In this document: positions 35,817 through 45,083 of the stretch, one piece after another
Numbering within the stretch: the stretch's first letter is position 1
Layout: each line of letters opens with the position of its first letter
Assembly (NCBI RefSeq): GCF_019801175.1
Contig: NZ_JAHVJR010000001.1
Location: 2,914,001 to 2,978,000 of the forward strand
Reading direction: 5' to 3'
Length of the DNA: 64,000 nucleotides
DNA from: Vannielia litorea
GTDB taxonomy: Bacteria; Pseudomonadota; Alphaproteobacteria; Rhodobacterales; Rhodobacteraceae
The notes under the pieces: model-generated
What the model saw: only the letters and a program-made list of their open reading frames with translations
Database searches by the model: none
What the model was told of the DNA's origin: nothing
Program-made: the position numbers and the translations under genes

Positions 35817-36614
35817 ATGCCCGACTGCTCCTCGCCAGAAGGCGGCCCCAGCGTTGCTCCGCGCGGGCTGTCCACCGCCCCCCGCACGCCGCCCCTCGGT
35901 ACGCCCCGCGCGCGCCGGATCTTCATCATCCTCGCCGCTCTCGCGCTGGCCGTGCTGTCGCTGCCCGCGCTAGCCCAACCCACCCGGCCAGAGCTTTGCG
36001 AGGCCGCCGCCAGCGAGGCCTCCGCCAAGACCGGCGTGCCGCTCTCTGTCCTTCGGGCGATCATGCTCACCGTCAGCGGCCGCAAGAGCGAGGAGGGTCT
36101 CGTGCCTTGGCCCTGGACCATCGGCGCAGGCGGGCAGCGCGTCTGGTTTGAAACCGCCGACGACGCCCGCGCCTACGCCTACCAGCAGGTCAAGGCCAGC
36201 GAACCCGCGCTTGGGCTCGGCTGTTTTCAGATCGACTATGCAAAGTACGGCCCGGAGTTCGCCTCACTCGAAGATATGCTGACTCCCCGCATCAACGCCG
36301 AGTTTGCAGCGTCTCTCTTGCTCGGTCTGCACGCCAAACACGGCGGCTGGGTCTATGCCGCTGCCGCACTCCAAGGTCTCGCTCCTGAAGAGTCCGAGAC
36401 CTGGCTGGCCAGCTTCAACCGCAACCGCAGTTCGCTCCATGCGGAGGCCTACGATACGGCGCTCACCACTGTCGGCCCGCAAGGAAACCAGCCCCGGCTC
36501 AACACCTACCCGCTCGTGCAAGACACCGGCGCGGCGCAGGTCATGGGATCGCTGGTGCCCACCGCCCCGGCAACCCCGGGGGCCAGCCTCTTCGCCCCGG
36601 CAGAAGGGTTCTGA
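35817..36614 (+). CDS. SLT-like flagellar transglycosylase homologue lacking the catalytic Glu
   Basis: A 265-residue exported protein with a long basic N-terminus and a membrane/signal segment (IFIILAALALAVLSLPALAQ). An SLT-like domain follows (TGVPLSVLRAI, LGLGCFQIDYAKYG, INAEFAASLLLGLH, GWVYAAAALQG). It resembles the flagellar lytic transglycosylase SltF of Rhodobacter by position and layout. Where the family has an active-site Glu (LTETG-like), this protein reads LTVSGRKSEEG with Val86, so it may be inactive or use another acid. An upstream TTG (35805) is possible but less likely. Confidence 0.75.
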   Translation: MPDCSSPEGGPSVAPRGLSTAPRTPPLGTPRARRIFIILAALALAVLSLPALAQPTRPELCEAAASEASAKTGVPLSVLRAIMLTVSGRKSEEGLVPWPWTIGAGGQRVWFETADDARAYAYQQVKASEPALGLGCFQIDYAKYGPEFASLEDMLTPRINAEFAASLLLGLHAKHGGWVYAAAALQGLAPEESETWLASFNRNRSSLHAEAYDTALTTVGPQGNQPRLNTYPLVQDTGAAQVMGSLVPTAPATPGASLFAPAEGF

Positions 36615-36617
36615 GCC

Positions 36618-38702
36618 ATGGCGCTCGGCAAGGCCGATCTCTTCAAGCCCACAATTCTGCTGGCGCTCGCATTGATGGGCGTCATCACCATGATGATCCT
36701 GCCCATGCCCTCATGGGTGCTCGACATCGGCCTTGCCGGCAGCTTCGCGCTCGCCATCCTGATCTTCACCGTCACCCTCTTCATCGAGCGCCCGCTGGAC
36801 TTTTCGTCCTTCCCGACGATCCTGCTGGCCTCGCTCATGCTGCGCTTGTCGCTCAACGTCAGCTCGACCAAGCTGATCATCGGCGAGGGTCACACCGGCA
36901 CCCGGGCAGCGGGCAGCGTGATCGAGGGTTTCGCCATGTTCGTCATGGGCGGCTCGGTGTTTCTGGGCCTCGTGGTCTTTGGCGTGCTGATGATCGTGAA
37001 CTTCATGGTCATCACCAAGGGCGCCGCCCGCATGGCCGAGGTCGGCGCGCGGTTCGCGCTCGACGGCATGCCCGGCAAGCAGCTCGCCATCGATTCCGAC
37101 ATGTCCGCAGGCGCGATCGACCATGCCGAGGCCAAGGCGCGGCGCGAGCTGGAGCAGGCCGAAACTACCTTTTTCGGCTCGCTCGACGGTGCCTCGAAAT
37201 TCGTGAAGGGCGATGCCGTGGCCGGGTTGCTGATCACCCTGCTGAACCTCGTGATGGGGCTCATCATGGGGGCCGCAGTTCATGGCCTCCCGCTGGCCGA
37301 AGCATTCCAGACCTATGCGATCCTCACCGTGGGTGACGGGCTCGTCACCCAGATCCCGGCGGTCATCATCTCCATCGCCTCCGCCCTGCTGCTGGCCCGG
37401 GGCGGCGAGAAGGGGGCGACCGACCTTGCCCTCGTGGGCCAGCTTGGCAAGCACCCGGCGGCGATTGCCACGGTCGCCGTGCTCATGGCGCTCTTCGGCC
37501 TCGTCCCCGGCCTTCCGATGCTGCCCTTCTTCGCGGGCGCGGTGACCCTCGGGATCTTCGCGTGGCGACGGCAAAGTGTGCTGCGGGCCGAGGCCATCGC
37601 CGCCGCGCAGCCCGCGCCGGAAGCCGCCAAACCGGCCCGAAAATCCATCGGCGACATGCTCGACCTCGACGATATCCACGTCGAGTTCGCGCCCGATCTG
37701 GTGGCCATGGTGCTCGACCCGGCCACCGGCCTCGACGCCCGGATCGAGAACATGCGCGCCCATGTGGCCGGGGCTTACGGGCTAATCCTTCCCGAGATCC
37801 GGCTGACGGATAACGCCGCGCTCAAGCCGCAGACCTACGCCATTCGCATCCACGGCGTGACCCAGGCCACCAATACGCTCCACCCCGACCGGGTGCTCGC
37901 GCTGGCCGGTGACACGCCCGAACTGCTGCCCCCCGGCGAAGATTGCAACGAGCCGGTCTATGGCGCCCCGGCCCGCTGGATCTCCGAAAATGCGCGGGAA
38001 GAGGCGGCGCTTCAGGGCTCCACCGTGGTCACCTCCGCCGAGGTGCTCGCCACCCACCTGCTGGAGGTCCTCAAGCGCAACTTCGCCCGGCTGCTCACCC
38101 TAAAGGCACTGCGGCGGTTGCTGGAGGAGCTATCCAACCTCTCAGATCCGGTCCGCGCCGAGGCCAACCGCCGCCTGATCGACGAGTTGGTGCCCGACAA
38201 GGTGCCAACCGAACTACTACTCGCCGTCATGCGGCTGCTGCTCGATGAGCAAGTCTCTGTCCGCAACCTGCCCCTTATTCTCGAGGCGATCTCGGAGGCG
38301 CGCGGCACTTATTCCGCCCCGGAGGCGATTTGCGAGCACGTCCGCCAGCGCCTCGGCTTCCAGCTGGTCTCCGAGCTGCGTCGGGAGGATGGCACCCTGC
38401 CGTTGCTGCAACTCGCCCCCGAATGGGAGGAAAAATTCCTTGCCCACCAAGTCGATGGCGGCAACGGCACCGAGGATATCGCCCTGCCGCCAGAGGCGTT
38501 CTCCAAGCTCGCAACCGGCGTCTCCGAAAAGCTATCCCACGCGGCCGAAAGCGGGGTCTCGCCCGCGCTGGTCACCACCTCCCGCCGTCGCCGCTTCCTG
38601 AAAACCGTGCTGACGGCCAAGGGCATCGGCACGCCGGTGCTCTCCTTCGAGGAAATCGGGATGGATGCGCGCCCGGCCCTGATGGGCGTCATCGCCGCAT
38701 GA
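36618..38702 (+). CDS. flhA: Flagellar biosynthesis protein FlhA
   Basis: A 694-residue export-gate protein. The N-terminal half has multiple membrane helices and the FHIPEP-type conserved segment (SSFPTILLASLMLRLSLNVS, TRAAGSVIEGFAMFVMGGS, AVIISIASALLLARGGEKGA). The C-terminal cytoplasmic domain starts near residue 340 (GDMLDLDDIHVEFAPDLVAM). It binds export substrates and chaperones. It follows the SLT-like gene by 3 nt. Confidence 0.96.
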   Translation: MALGKADLFKPTILLALALMGVITMMILPMPSWVLDIGLAGSFALAILIFTVTLFIERPLDFSSFPTILLASLMLRLSLNVSSTKLIIGEGHTGTRAAGSVIEGFAMFVMGGSVFLGLVVFGVLMIVNFMVITKGAARMAEVGARFALDGMPGKQLAIDSDMSAGAIDHAEAKARRELEQAETTFFGSLDGASKFVKGDAVAGLLITLLNLVMGLIMGAAVHGLPLAEAFQTYAILTVGDGLVTQIPAVIISIASALLLARGGEKGATDLALVGQLGKHPAAIATVAVLMALFGLVPGLPMLPFFAGAVTLGIFAWRRQSVLRAEAIAAAQPAPEAAKPARKSIGDMLDLDDIHVEFAPDLVAMVLDPATGLDARIENMRAHVAGAYGLILPEIRLTDNAALKPQTYAIRIHGVTQATNTLHPDRVLALAGDTPELLPPGEDCNEPVYGAPARWISENAREEAALQGSTVVTSAEVLATHLLEVLKRNFARLLTLKALRRLLEELSNLSDPVRAEANRRLIDELVPDKVPTELLLAVMRLLLDEQVSVRNLPLILEAISEARGTYSAPEAICEHVRQRLGFQLVSELRREDGTLPLLQLAPEWEEKFLAHQVDGGNGTEDIALPPEAFSKLATGVSEKLSHAAESGVSPALVTTSRRRRFLKTVLTAKGIGTPVLSFEEIGMDARPALMGVIAA

Positions 38703-38726
38703 GCCGTCCCGCATGAGCCGCCGCAC

Positions 38727-39500
38727 ATGATCGAGGCCCTTGCCCAGCTTCTCGGCTTCTCCCAAGCCGCCATTGTGACCGGCTTCACCGTCTTCCTCCG
38801 GGTCGGCGCGGCGATGATGATGATCCCGGCCTTCGGCGAGGCCGGGGTGCCCGCCCGCATCCGCCTCGCCGCAGCGCTGGCCTTCACTGCCATCGTCGCG
38901 CCCATGGTCGAGGTACCGCAATCCGCGTCGCTCACCGACATCGCCCTCTCGCTTACCCTCGTCAGCGAAACCGCCATCGGACTGATCTTCGGCTTCGGGC
39001 TGCGGCTCTTTGTCTATGCGCTCCAGGTTGCGGGCTCTATGGCGGCGCAATCCACCTCTCTCGCCCAGATTTTCGGCGCCTCCAAGGATGTGGATCCGCA
39101 GCCGGCCATCGGCCACCTGCTGGTGGTCTCGGGCCTCGCGCTCGCCGCCATGTCGGGCCTGCATGTGCAGATAGCGATGGGCTTCGTCCAGAGCTTTGAA
39201 GTGCTGCCAGTGGGCGCGGTCATCGGTGCGGGCGAGGCGATGGACTGGGGCGTGGAGCGCATCGGCGCGTCCTTCGGCATGGCCTTCTCGCTCGCCTCCC
39301 CCTTCATCATCGCCGCGCTGATCTACAACATCGCCCTCGGGGTGATTAACCGCGCCATGCCCCAGCTCATGGTGGCCTTCGTCGGCGCGCCCGCCATCAC
39401 CGCAGGCGGGCTCATCCTGCTGTTCTTCTCCGCGCCCTACCTGCTCTCCCTCTGGCTGGACACGCTGCAGCGCTACCTCGCCGTCCCGCTCGGAGGGTAA
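38727..39500 (+). CDS. fliR: Flagellar biosynthetic protein FliR
   Basis: A 257-residue membrane component of the export gate with about six hydrophobic helices. Typical segments are VFLRVGAAMMMIPAFGEAGV near the start, GLIFGFGLRLFVYALQVAGS and LASPFIIAALIYNIALGVIN. It lies between flhA (24 nt) and flhB (3 nt). Confidence 0.94.
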   Translation: MIEALAQLLGFSQAAIVTGFTVFLRVGAAMMMIPAFGEAGVPARIRLAAALAFTAIVAPMVEVPQSASLTDIALSLTLVSETAIGLIFGFGLRLFVYALQVAGSMAAQSTSLAQIFGASKDVDPQPAIGHLLVVSGLALAAMSGLHVQIAMGFVQSFEVLPVGAVIGAGEAMDWGVERIGASFGMAFSLASPFIIAALIYNIALGVINRAMPQLMVAFVGAPAITAGGLILLFFSAPYLLSLWLDTLQRYLAVPLGG

Positions 39501-39503
39501 CGC

Positions 39504-40607
39504 ATGGCCGGGCAGAGCGACGAAGGCGAAAAGCAACACGAGCCGACCCAGAAGCGGCTGGAGGACGCCCGCAAGAAGGGCGAAGTTCCGCGCTCGACCG
39601 ATATCACCACCGCCACTGCCTATGGCGGGCTCCTGCTGGCCATGCTCACCGCCGGGGCCTCCAGCGTGGGCGCGCTCGGCACCACCGGCAGCCAGCTCCT
39701 CGCCCAGGCCGACCGTCTCGCCCCGCTGATGACCGGGCCGGGCTATGCCACCCTCTCCGGCGGGCTGCTGGCACAGGTCGCCACAGCCATCGCCCCGTGG
39801 TTCGCCATCCCCGCGCTCGTCTGTTTGCTCTCGCTCATTGCCCAGCGCGCGGTGACCTTCGCGCCCGAGAAGATCCAGTTCAAGCTCAGCCGCATCTCGC
39901 CGCTCTCCAACGCCAAGAACAAGTTCGGCCGCGGCGGGCTCTTCGAGTTCTTCAAGAGCTTCCTCAAGCTCACCATCATCTCGGTCGTGCTCTTCGCCTA
40001 CCTCGACCGCCGCCTGCCCGACATGCTCTCGGCCACCGCGCTGGAGCCGGGGCAGGTCGGGGCGCTGCTGGGGCGGCTCTGCCTCGATTTCCTGCTCATC
40101 GTCACGGCCATCATGGCCGCCATCGCCACGGTGGATTTCATGTGGCAGCGGGCCGAGCACATGCGCAAAAACCGGATGAGCCACCAAGAGCTGAAGGACG
40201 AACACAAGGAGAGCGAGGGCGATCCTTACATCCGCCAGCAGCGCCGCCAGAAGGCCATCGAAATCGCCTCGGCGCAGATGATGGGCGAGGTGCCCAAGGC
40301 CGATGTCATCGTGGTGAACCCGCAACACTATGCAGTCGCCCTGAAGTGGAGCCGCGAGTCTGTGGGGGCGCCGGTCTGCGTGGCCAAGGGGGTGGATGAG
40401 GTCGCCGCGCGGATACGCGAAAAGGCGCAGGAGGCAGGCGTACCGATCCACCGCGATCCGCCCACCGCGCGGGCGCTCTTCGGCACCGTCCAGATCGGGG
40501 AGGAGATCCGCCCCGAGCATTATGCCCCGGTCGCAGCCGCCATCCGCTTCTCCGAGGCGATGCGCCGCAAGGCGCGGGCCAGCTATGCCCGCAGGCGCAG
40601 CCCATGA
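39504..40607 (+). CDS. flhB: Flagellar biosynthesis protein FlhB
   Basis: A 367-residue export switch protein. The start TQKRLEDARKKGEVPRSTDI is the family signature, and four membrane helices follow. The cytoplasmic autocleavage site reads NPQH (Asn272-Pro273) instead of the classical NPTH, in VVNPQHYAVALKW. Cleavage chemistry depends mainly on Asn and the following Pro, so function is probably retained. It overlaps the next small gene by 4 nt. Confidence 0.95.
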   Translation: MAGQSDEGEKQHEPTQKRLEDARKKGEVPRSTDITTATAYGGLLLAMLTAGASSVGALGTTGSQLLAQADRLAPLMTGPGYATLSGGLLAQVATAIAPWFAIPALVCLLSLIAQRAVTFAPEKIQFKLSRISPLSNAKNKFGRGGLFEFFKSFLKLTIISVVLFAYLDRRLPDMLSATALEPGQVGALLGRLCLDFLLIVTAIMAAIATVDFMWQRAEHMRKNRMSHQELKDEHKESEGDPYIRQQRRQKAIEIASAQMMGEVPKADVIVVNPQHYAVALKWSRESVGAPVCVAKGVDEVAARIREKAQEAGVPIHRDPPTARALFGTVQIGEEIRPEHYAPVAAAIRFSEAMRRKARASYARRRSP

Positions 40608-40957
40608 GTGTGAAGCGAAAGCAGATGCAGCGGCTCTCCGGGCTGATGGAGGCGCGGTTCATGGCCGGTCAGGGCACGCTCAAGCAACGCCTCGCCGAAG
40701 AGGCCCGCCTCGCCGCGGCCATCGACGAGATCGACAACGCCCGCCGTCAGGCGATGGCCGATGCCTCCGACCCGGTCCACTTCAGCCCGTCCCACGCGCG
40801 GGCCACCAACGTGTGGCTGCGCTGGACCGATGCGCGCAAGGCGGTGCTCAACCGCGACCTCGCCCGCGCCCGCGCCGCCTCGGCCAAGGCCCGCAAGGCA
40901 TTGGCCCGGTCCTTCGGACAGATGCAGGCCAGCCGGGAACTGATCCGCAAGCTATGA
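40604..40957 (+). CDS. Small helical protein coupled to flhB (FliJ-like?)
   Basis: A 117-residue, Arg/Ala-rich, almost entirely helical protein (QMQRLSGLMEARFMAGQGTL, LARARAASAKARKALARSFG) overlapping flhB by ATGA. Size, coiled-coil character and position after an export gene resemble FliJ, the export chaperone, but the sequence is too generic to be sure. It overlaps the convergent GNAT gene end by 6 nt. Confidence 0.65.
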   Translation: MSVKRKQMQRLSGLMEARFMAGQGTLKQRLAEEARLAAAIDEIDNARRQAMADASDPVHFSPSHARATNVWLRWTDARKAVLNRDLARARAASAKARKALARSFGQMQASRELIRKL

Positions 40958-41410
40958 GAGCCGCTTTTCCATGAAGAGCGAGGAGGCCGCATCGGGGTAG
41001 TCGCCGAACGGCCCACGCTCCGTAAACCCCGCCGCCCGATACACCCTATGCGCCGCCTCCAGCAGGTTGCCAGTCTCCAGCCGCAGCCAGCCCAGCCCGC
41101 GCGCGCGCGCCTCCGCCTCGATCGCCGCAAGCACCTTCCCGGCCACCCCGCGCCCCCGCGCCGCCTCGTCGGTGAACATCGATTTCACCTCGCCGTAGCC
41201 CGCCTTAACCGCCAGCGCTCCGGTGCCCACCACCCGGCCCACGTCCTGCGCGACAAAAAACACGATGTCCGGACCGGCAAGCGCGTCGATGTCGAGAAAG
41301 AAGTTATCCTCCGGCGGAAACAGCCGTTCCATCAGTGCGTGGCTCTGCTTCAGCAGAGCGGTCGCCTCCGGGTGCCGAGGGTCTCCGACCGTCACCTCGA
41401 TTTCGCGCAT
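40952..41410 (-). CDS. GNAT family N-acetyltransferase
   Basis: A 152-residue acetyltransferase with the acetyl-CoA binding core: GYGEVKSMFTDEAARGRGVA (motif A, R/Q-x-x-G-x-G/A type) followed by KVLAAIEAEARARGLGWLRL. The C-terminus GFTERGPFGDYPDAASSLFM is typical of YjaB/PhnO-type small acetyltransferases. Monocistronic and opposed to the flagellar operon. Substrate unknown. Confidence 0.87.
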   Translation of the reverse strand: MREIEVTVGDPRHPEATALLKQSHALMERLFPPEDNFFLDIDALAGPDIVFFVAQDVGRVVGTGALAVKAGYGEVKSMFTDEAARGRGVAGKVLAAIEAEARARGLGWLRLETGNLLEAAHRVYRAAGFTERGPFGDYPDAASSLFMEKRLS

Positions 41411-41582
41411 ATCAGCCTCCGTTTCGGCGTTCCCCCGCCGTCACCCGCTCCATATCTTGTGGATAAGACCAACATCCAGCCCAGATGCTGATTGACAGAC
41501 GCAGCACACCCCCCAAACATGGGTCAGCCCCGGGGAATCGCCCCCACGGGGCATGGGGACAACAACCGGGGCAGCAGGCAGC

Positions 41583-44500
41583 GTGCGTTTCACACGGCTC
41601 AGACTCAATGGCTTCAAGAGCTTCGTCGACCCGACCGATCTGGTCATCGCCGATGGCCTGACCGGCGTTGTCGGCCCGAACGGCTGCGGCAAGTCCAACC
41701 TGCTGGAAGCCCTGCGCTGGGTCATGGGCGAGAACCGCCCAACCGCCATGCGCGGCGGCGGCATGGAAGATGTCATCTTCGCCGGTGCCGCCTCGCGCCC
41801 GGCCCGCAACTTCGCCGAAGTCTCGATCCATATCGACAACGCCGAGCGCCTCGCGCCCGCCGGGTTCAACGATGCCGATGTGCTCGAGGTCGTCCGCCGC
41901 ATCACCCGCGATGCCGGCTCGGCCTACAAGGCCAACACCAAGGATGTGCGGGCGCGCGACATCCAGATGCTCTTCGCCGATGCCTCCACCGGCTCGCACA
42001 GCCCGGCGCTGGTGCGGCAGGGGCAAATCTCGGAGCTGATCAACGCCAAGCCCAAGAACCGGCGGCGGATTCTCGAAGAGGCGGCAGGCATTTCCGGCCT
42101 CTACCAGCGCCGCCACGAGGCCGAGCTCAAGCTGAACGGCGCCGAGCAAAACCTCGCCCGCGTCGATGACGTGATCGAGCAACTCGCCGCCCAGCTTTCA
42201 CAGCTCGCCCGGCAGGCCCGGCAGGCCGCCCGCTATCGCGAGATCGGCACCGAGTTGCGGCAGGTCGAAGGCCTGCTGCTCTACCGCCGCTGGAAAGAGG
42301 CCGATGAGGCTGTGGCCGCCGCAGGCCACGCCCACCGCGAAACCGTTGCCGCCGCCTCCGCCGCCGAACGCGCCGTGCTGGCCGCCGAAAAGCGCCGCAG
42401 CGAGACCGATGCCGCCCTGCCCGCACTCCGCGAAGAAGAGGCGATTGCCGCCGCCGTGCTGCAACGGCTCTCGGTCGAGCGCGGCGGGTTGCGTGAGGAA
42501 GCCACGCGCGCCGAGGCCGCCATCGACACACTGAAGAACCGGCTGGTCCAGCTTGCCCGTGACATGGAGCGCGAAGACGGGCTGAACCGTGATGCCGGTG
42601 AGACCGTCCAGCGCCTCGGCTGGGAGGAGACCGAGCTGCAAAAGGCCGGTGAGGGCCACGAGGACAAGCTGGAGCAGGCCACCGAGGCCGCCCGCAAAGC
42701 TGCCTCCGTGCTCTCCGAGATCGAGGAGCAACTGGCTGAAAAGACAGAGGATGTTGCCCGCCTCGCCGCCCGCCACCAATCTGCCCAGCGGATGCAGGCC
42801 GATGCCCGCAGCGCCGCCGACCGAGGCGAGGCCGAGGCCGCCAAGGCCCGGGCGCAGGCCGAGGAGGCGCGGGGCCGCAAGTCCGGCGCCGAGGAGGCGA
42901 TGCGCGCGGCCCAGATGGCCAGCGAGATCGCCAGCGCCAAGGCCGAAGAGGCCGAGGCCGCGCTCGAGGCTGCCGATGCTGCCCGCGCCGATATCGCCGG
43001 GCGCGAGGCCGAAGCCCGCGCAGCCGCCTCCGCCGCCGAGGGCGAAACCAAGACCCTTTCCGCCGAGATGCACGCGCTGGCCCGGCTGGTCGACCGCGAG
43101 GGCACCGAGGGCGCGCAGGTGCTCGACATGCTCTCGGTCGACAAGGGCTACGAAAAGGCTCTCGGCGCCGCGCTGGCCGACGATCTTCGCGCCCCCGCCG
43201 TCGAGGCCGACGCGCCCTCCGGCTGGGCCGCCCTGCCCGCCTATCCTGCGCCGCAGGGCCTGCCCGGCGGGCTGCATCCGCTGGCCGATTACATGCATGT
43301 GCCCGAGGTGCTCCAGCGCCGCATGGCCGAGGTCGGGCTGGTGAGCTCCCCCGAGGAGGGCGCCGCGCGGCAGGCCGAGCTGAAGCCCGGCCAGCGGCTG
43401 GTGAGCCGTGAGGGCGACCTCTGGCGTTGGGATGGCTTCCGCGCCGGGGCCGAAGATGCGCCCTCCGCCGCCGCCCTCCGGTTGGAGCAGCTGAACCGGC
43501 TGGAAGAGCTGAAGATCGACCTCAACGAGGCCGAGGCCCGCGCCGAGGGCGCACGCTCCGCCCACCGCAGCCTGTCCGACGAGTTGGCCCGCGTGACCGA
43601 GGCCGACCGCGCCGCCCGTCAGGCCCGCCGAGAGGCCGACACCGCGCTCGCCGATGCCTCCCGCGCCCTGAACCGCGCCGAGAGCGATGCCGCCATGGCC
43701 GCCACCCGCGCCGAAGCCGCCGAGATGGCGGTGAAGCGCCATGAGGATGAGGCCGCCGATGCACGCGGCCGTCTGGCCGAGGCCGAGGCTGCGCTGTCTC
43801 AGCTCGGCGATCTGGAGGAGGCGCGCGGCAACGTCGAGGCTGCCAAGAGCCTCGTCGAGAACGCCCGGCAGGACATGCTCTCCCGCCGCGCCGTGCAGGA
43901 TGAGATCCGCCGCATGGGCGAGGCCCGCGTGCGGCGCGTGCAGGAGATCGCCCGCGAAGTCGCCAGCTGGACCGAGCGCCTCACCAACGCAGAGACCCGC
44001 TCCACTGAGCTGAAGGAGCGCCACGCCGCTACCGAGGCCGAGCTGGAACAGGCCGAGGCCGCGCCGGAAGAGATCGAGGCCCGCGAGGCAAAGCTTCTGG
44101 AGGCGCTTGAGGGGGCCGAAGACCGCCGCAAAGCCGCCGCTGACGCACTGGCGACCGGCGAGAGCGCATGGCGCGAGGCTCAGGCTCAGGAGCGCGAGGC
44201 CACCAAGATCGCAGGCGATTTGCGCGAAGGGCGCGCCGCCGCACAGGCCCGCATGGAGGCCGCGCAGGAAGCCCGGAAGCTCGCCGAGGAGCGTATCCAC
44301 GAAGAGCTGGAATGCGCCCCCGCAAAACTGCTCGAAACCCTGGACACCGACCCCGAGAAGATGCCCGGTGTCGATGCGCTCGAAAATGACCTCTCCCGCC
44401 TGCGCCGCCAGCGCGACGCTTTGGGCGCGGTGAACCTCCGCGCCGAGGAAGACGCCAAAGAGGTCCAGACCGAGCATGACGAGTTGGTGAAAGAAAAGGC

Positions 44501-45041
44501 CGATCTCGAAGAGGCGATCCGCGCTCTGCGCAACGGCATCGCCGGCCTCAACAAGGAGGGCCGCGAGCGCCTTCTGACCGCCTTCGAACAGGTGAACTCA
44601 AACTTCACCCTCCTGTTCAAGCACCTCTTCGGTGGCGGTGAGGCCTCGCTCGAACTGGTCGAGTCAGATGACCCGCTGGAAGCCGGCCTCGAGATCATGT
44701 GCATGCCGCCGGGCAAGAAACTCAGCACGCTCAGCCTGCTGTCAGGCGGCGAGCAGACCCTGACCGCGCTCGCGCTCATCTTCGCCGTCTTCCTCGCCAA
44801 CCCCGCCCCGATCTGCGTGCTCGACGAGGTGGATGCCCCGCTTGACGATGCCAACGTCACCCGGTTCTGCGACCTGCTGGACGAGATGACGCGGCGGACA
44901 GATACCCGCTTCCTCATCATCACCCACCACGCGGTGACGATGAGCCGGATGGATCGCCTCTTCGGCGTCACCATGCAGGAACAGGGCGTGAGCCAACTGG
45001 TCTCGGTCGACCTCAAGAAGGCCGAAGCGCTCGTGGCCTGA
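41583..45041 (+). CDS. smc: Chromosome segregation protein SMC
   Basis: A condensin ATPase of about 1152 residues. The N-terminal head has Walker A GPNGCGKSN, followed by a long coiled coil, a hinge near residues 500-600 and a second coiled coil. The C-terminal head has signature LSLLSGGEQTLTALA and Walker B ICVLDEVDAPLDDAN. GTG 41583 (reading MRFTRLRLNGFKSF) is preferred because alphaproteobacterial SMCs begin there; an in-frame ATG at 41553 would add ten residues. The gene interrupts the two flagellar blocks and has no partner ScpA/ScpB gene here. Confidence 0.95.
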   Translation: MRFTRLRLNGFKSFVDPTDLVIADGLTGVVGPNGCGKSNLLEALRWVMGENRPTAMRGGGMEDVIFAGAASRPARNFAEVSIHIDNAERLAPAGFNDADVLEVVRRITRDAGSAYKANTKDVRARDIQMLFADASTGSHSPALVRQGQISELINAKPKNRRRILEEAAGISGLYQRRHEAELKLNGAEQNLARVDDVIEQLAAQLSQLARQARQAARYREIGTELRQVEGLLLYRRWKEADEAVAAAGHAHRETVAAASAAERAVLAAEKRRSETDAALPALREEEAIAAAVLQRLSVERGGLREEATRAEAAIDTLKNRLVQLARDMEREDGLNRDAGETVQRLGWEETELQKAGEGHEDKLEQATEAARKAASVLSEIEEQLAEKTEDVARLAARHQSAQRMQADARSAADRGEAEAAKARAQAEEARGRKSGAEEAMRAAQMASEIASAKAEEAEAALEAADAARADIAGREAEARAAASAAEGETKTLSAEMHALARLVDREGTEGAQVLDMLSVDKGYEKALGAALADDLRAPAVEADAPSGWAALPAYPAPQGLPGGLHPLADYMHVPEVLQRRMAEVGLVSSPEEGAARQAELKPGQRLVSREGDLWRWDGFRAGAEDAPSAAALRLEQLNRLEELKIDLNEAEARAEGARSAHRSLSDELARVTEADRAARQARREADTALADASRALNRAESDAAMAATRAEAAEMAVKRHEDEAADARGRLAEAEAALSQLGDLEEARGNVEAAKSLVENARQDMLSRRAVQDEIRRMGEARVRRVQEIAREVASWTERLTNAETRSTELKERHAATEAELEQAEAAPEEIEAREAKLLEALEGAEDRRKAAADALATGESAWREAQAQEREATKIAGDLREGRAAAQARMEAAQEARKLAEERIHEELECAPAKLLETLDTDPEKMPGVDALENDLSRLRRQRDALGAVNLRAEEDAKEVQTEHDELVKEKADLEEAIRALRNGIAGLNKEGRERLLTAFEQVNSNFTLLFKHLFGGGEASLELVESDDPLEAGLEIMCMPPGKKLSTLSLLSGGEQTLTALALIFAVFLANPAPICVLDEVDAPLDDANVTRFCDLLDEMTRRTDTRFLIITHHAVTMSRMDRLFGVTMQEQGVSQLVSVDLKKAEALVA

Positions 45042-45083
45042 GTGGCGAATGGCGGGACGTATCCCGCCACCACGCCTGAAGCC

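Noticed and set aside
42198..44477. 759-codon minus-strand open frame inside smc
   Set aside because: It lies wholly antisense to the SMC coiled coil and its Gly/Leu-rich translation has no domain.
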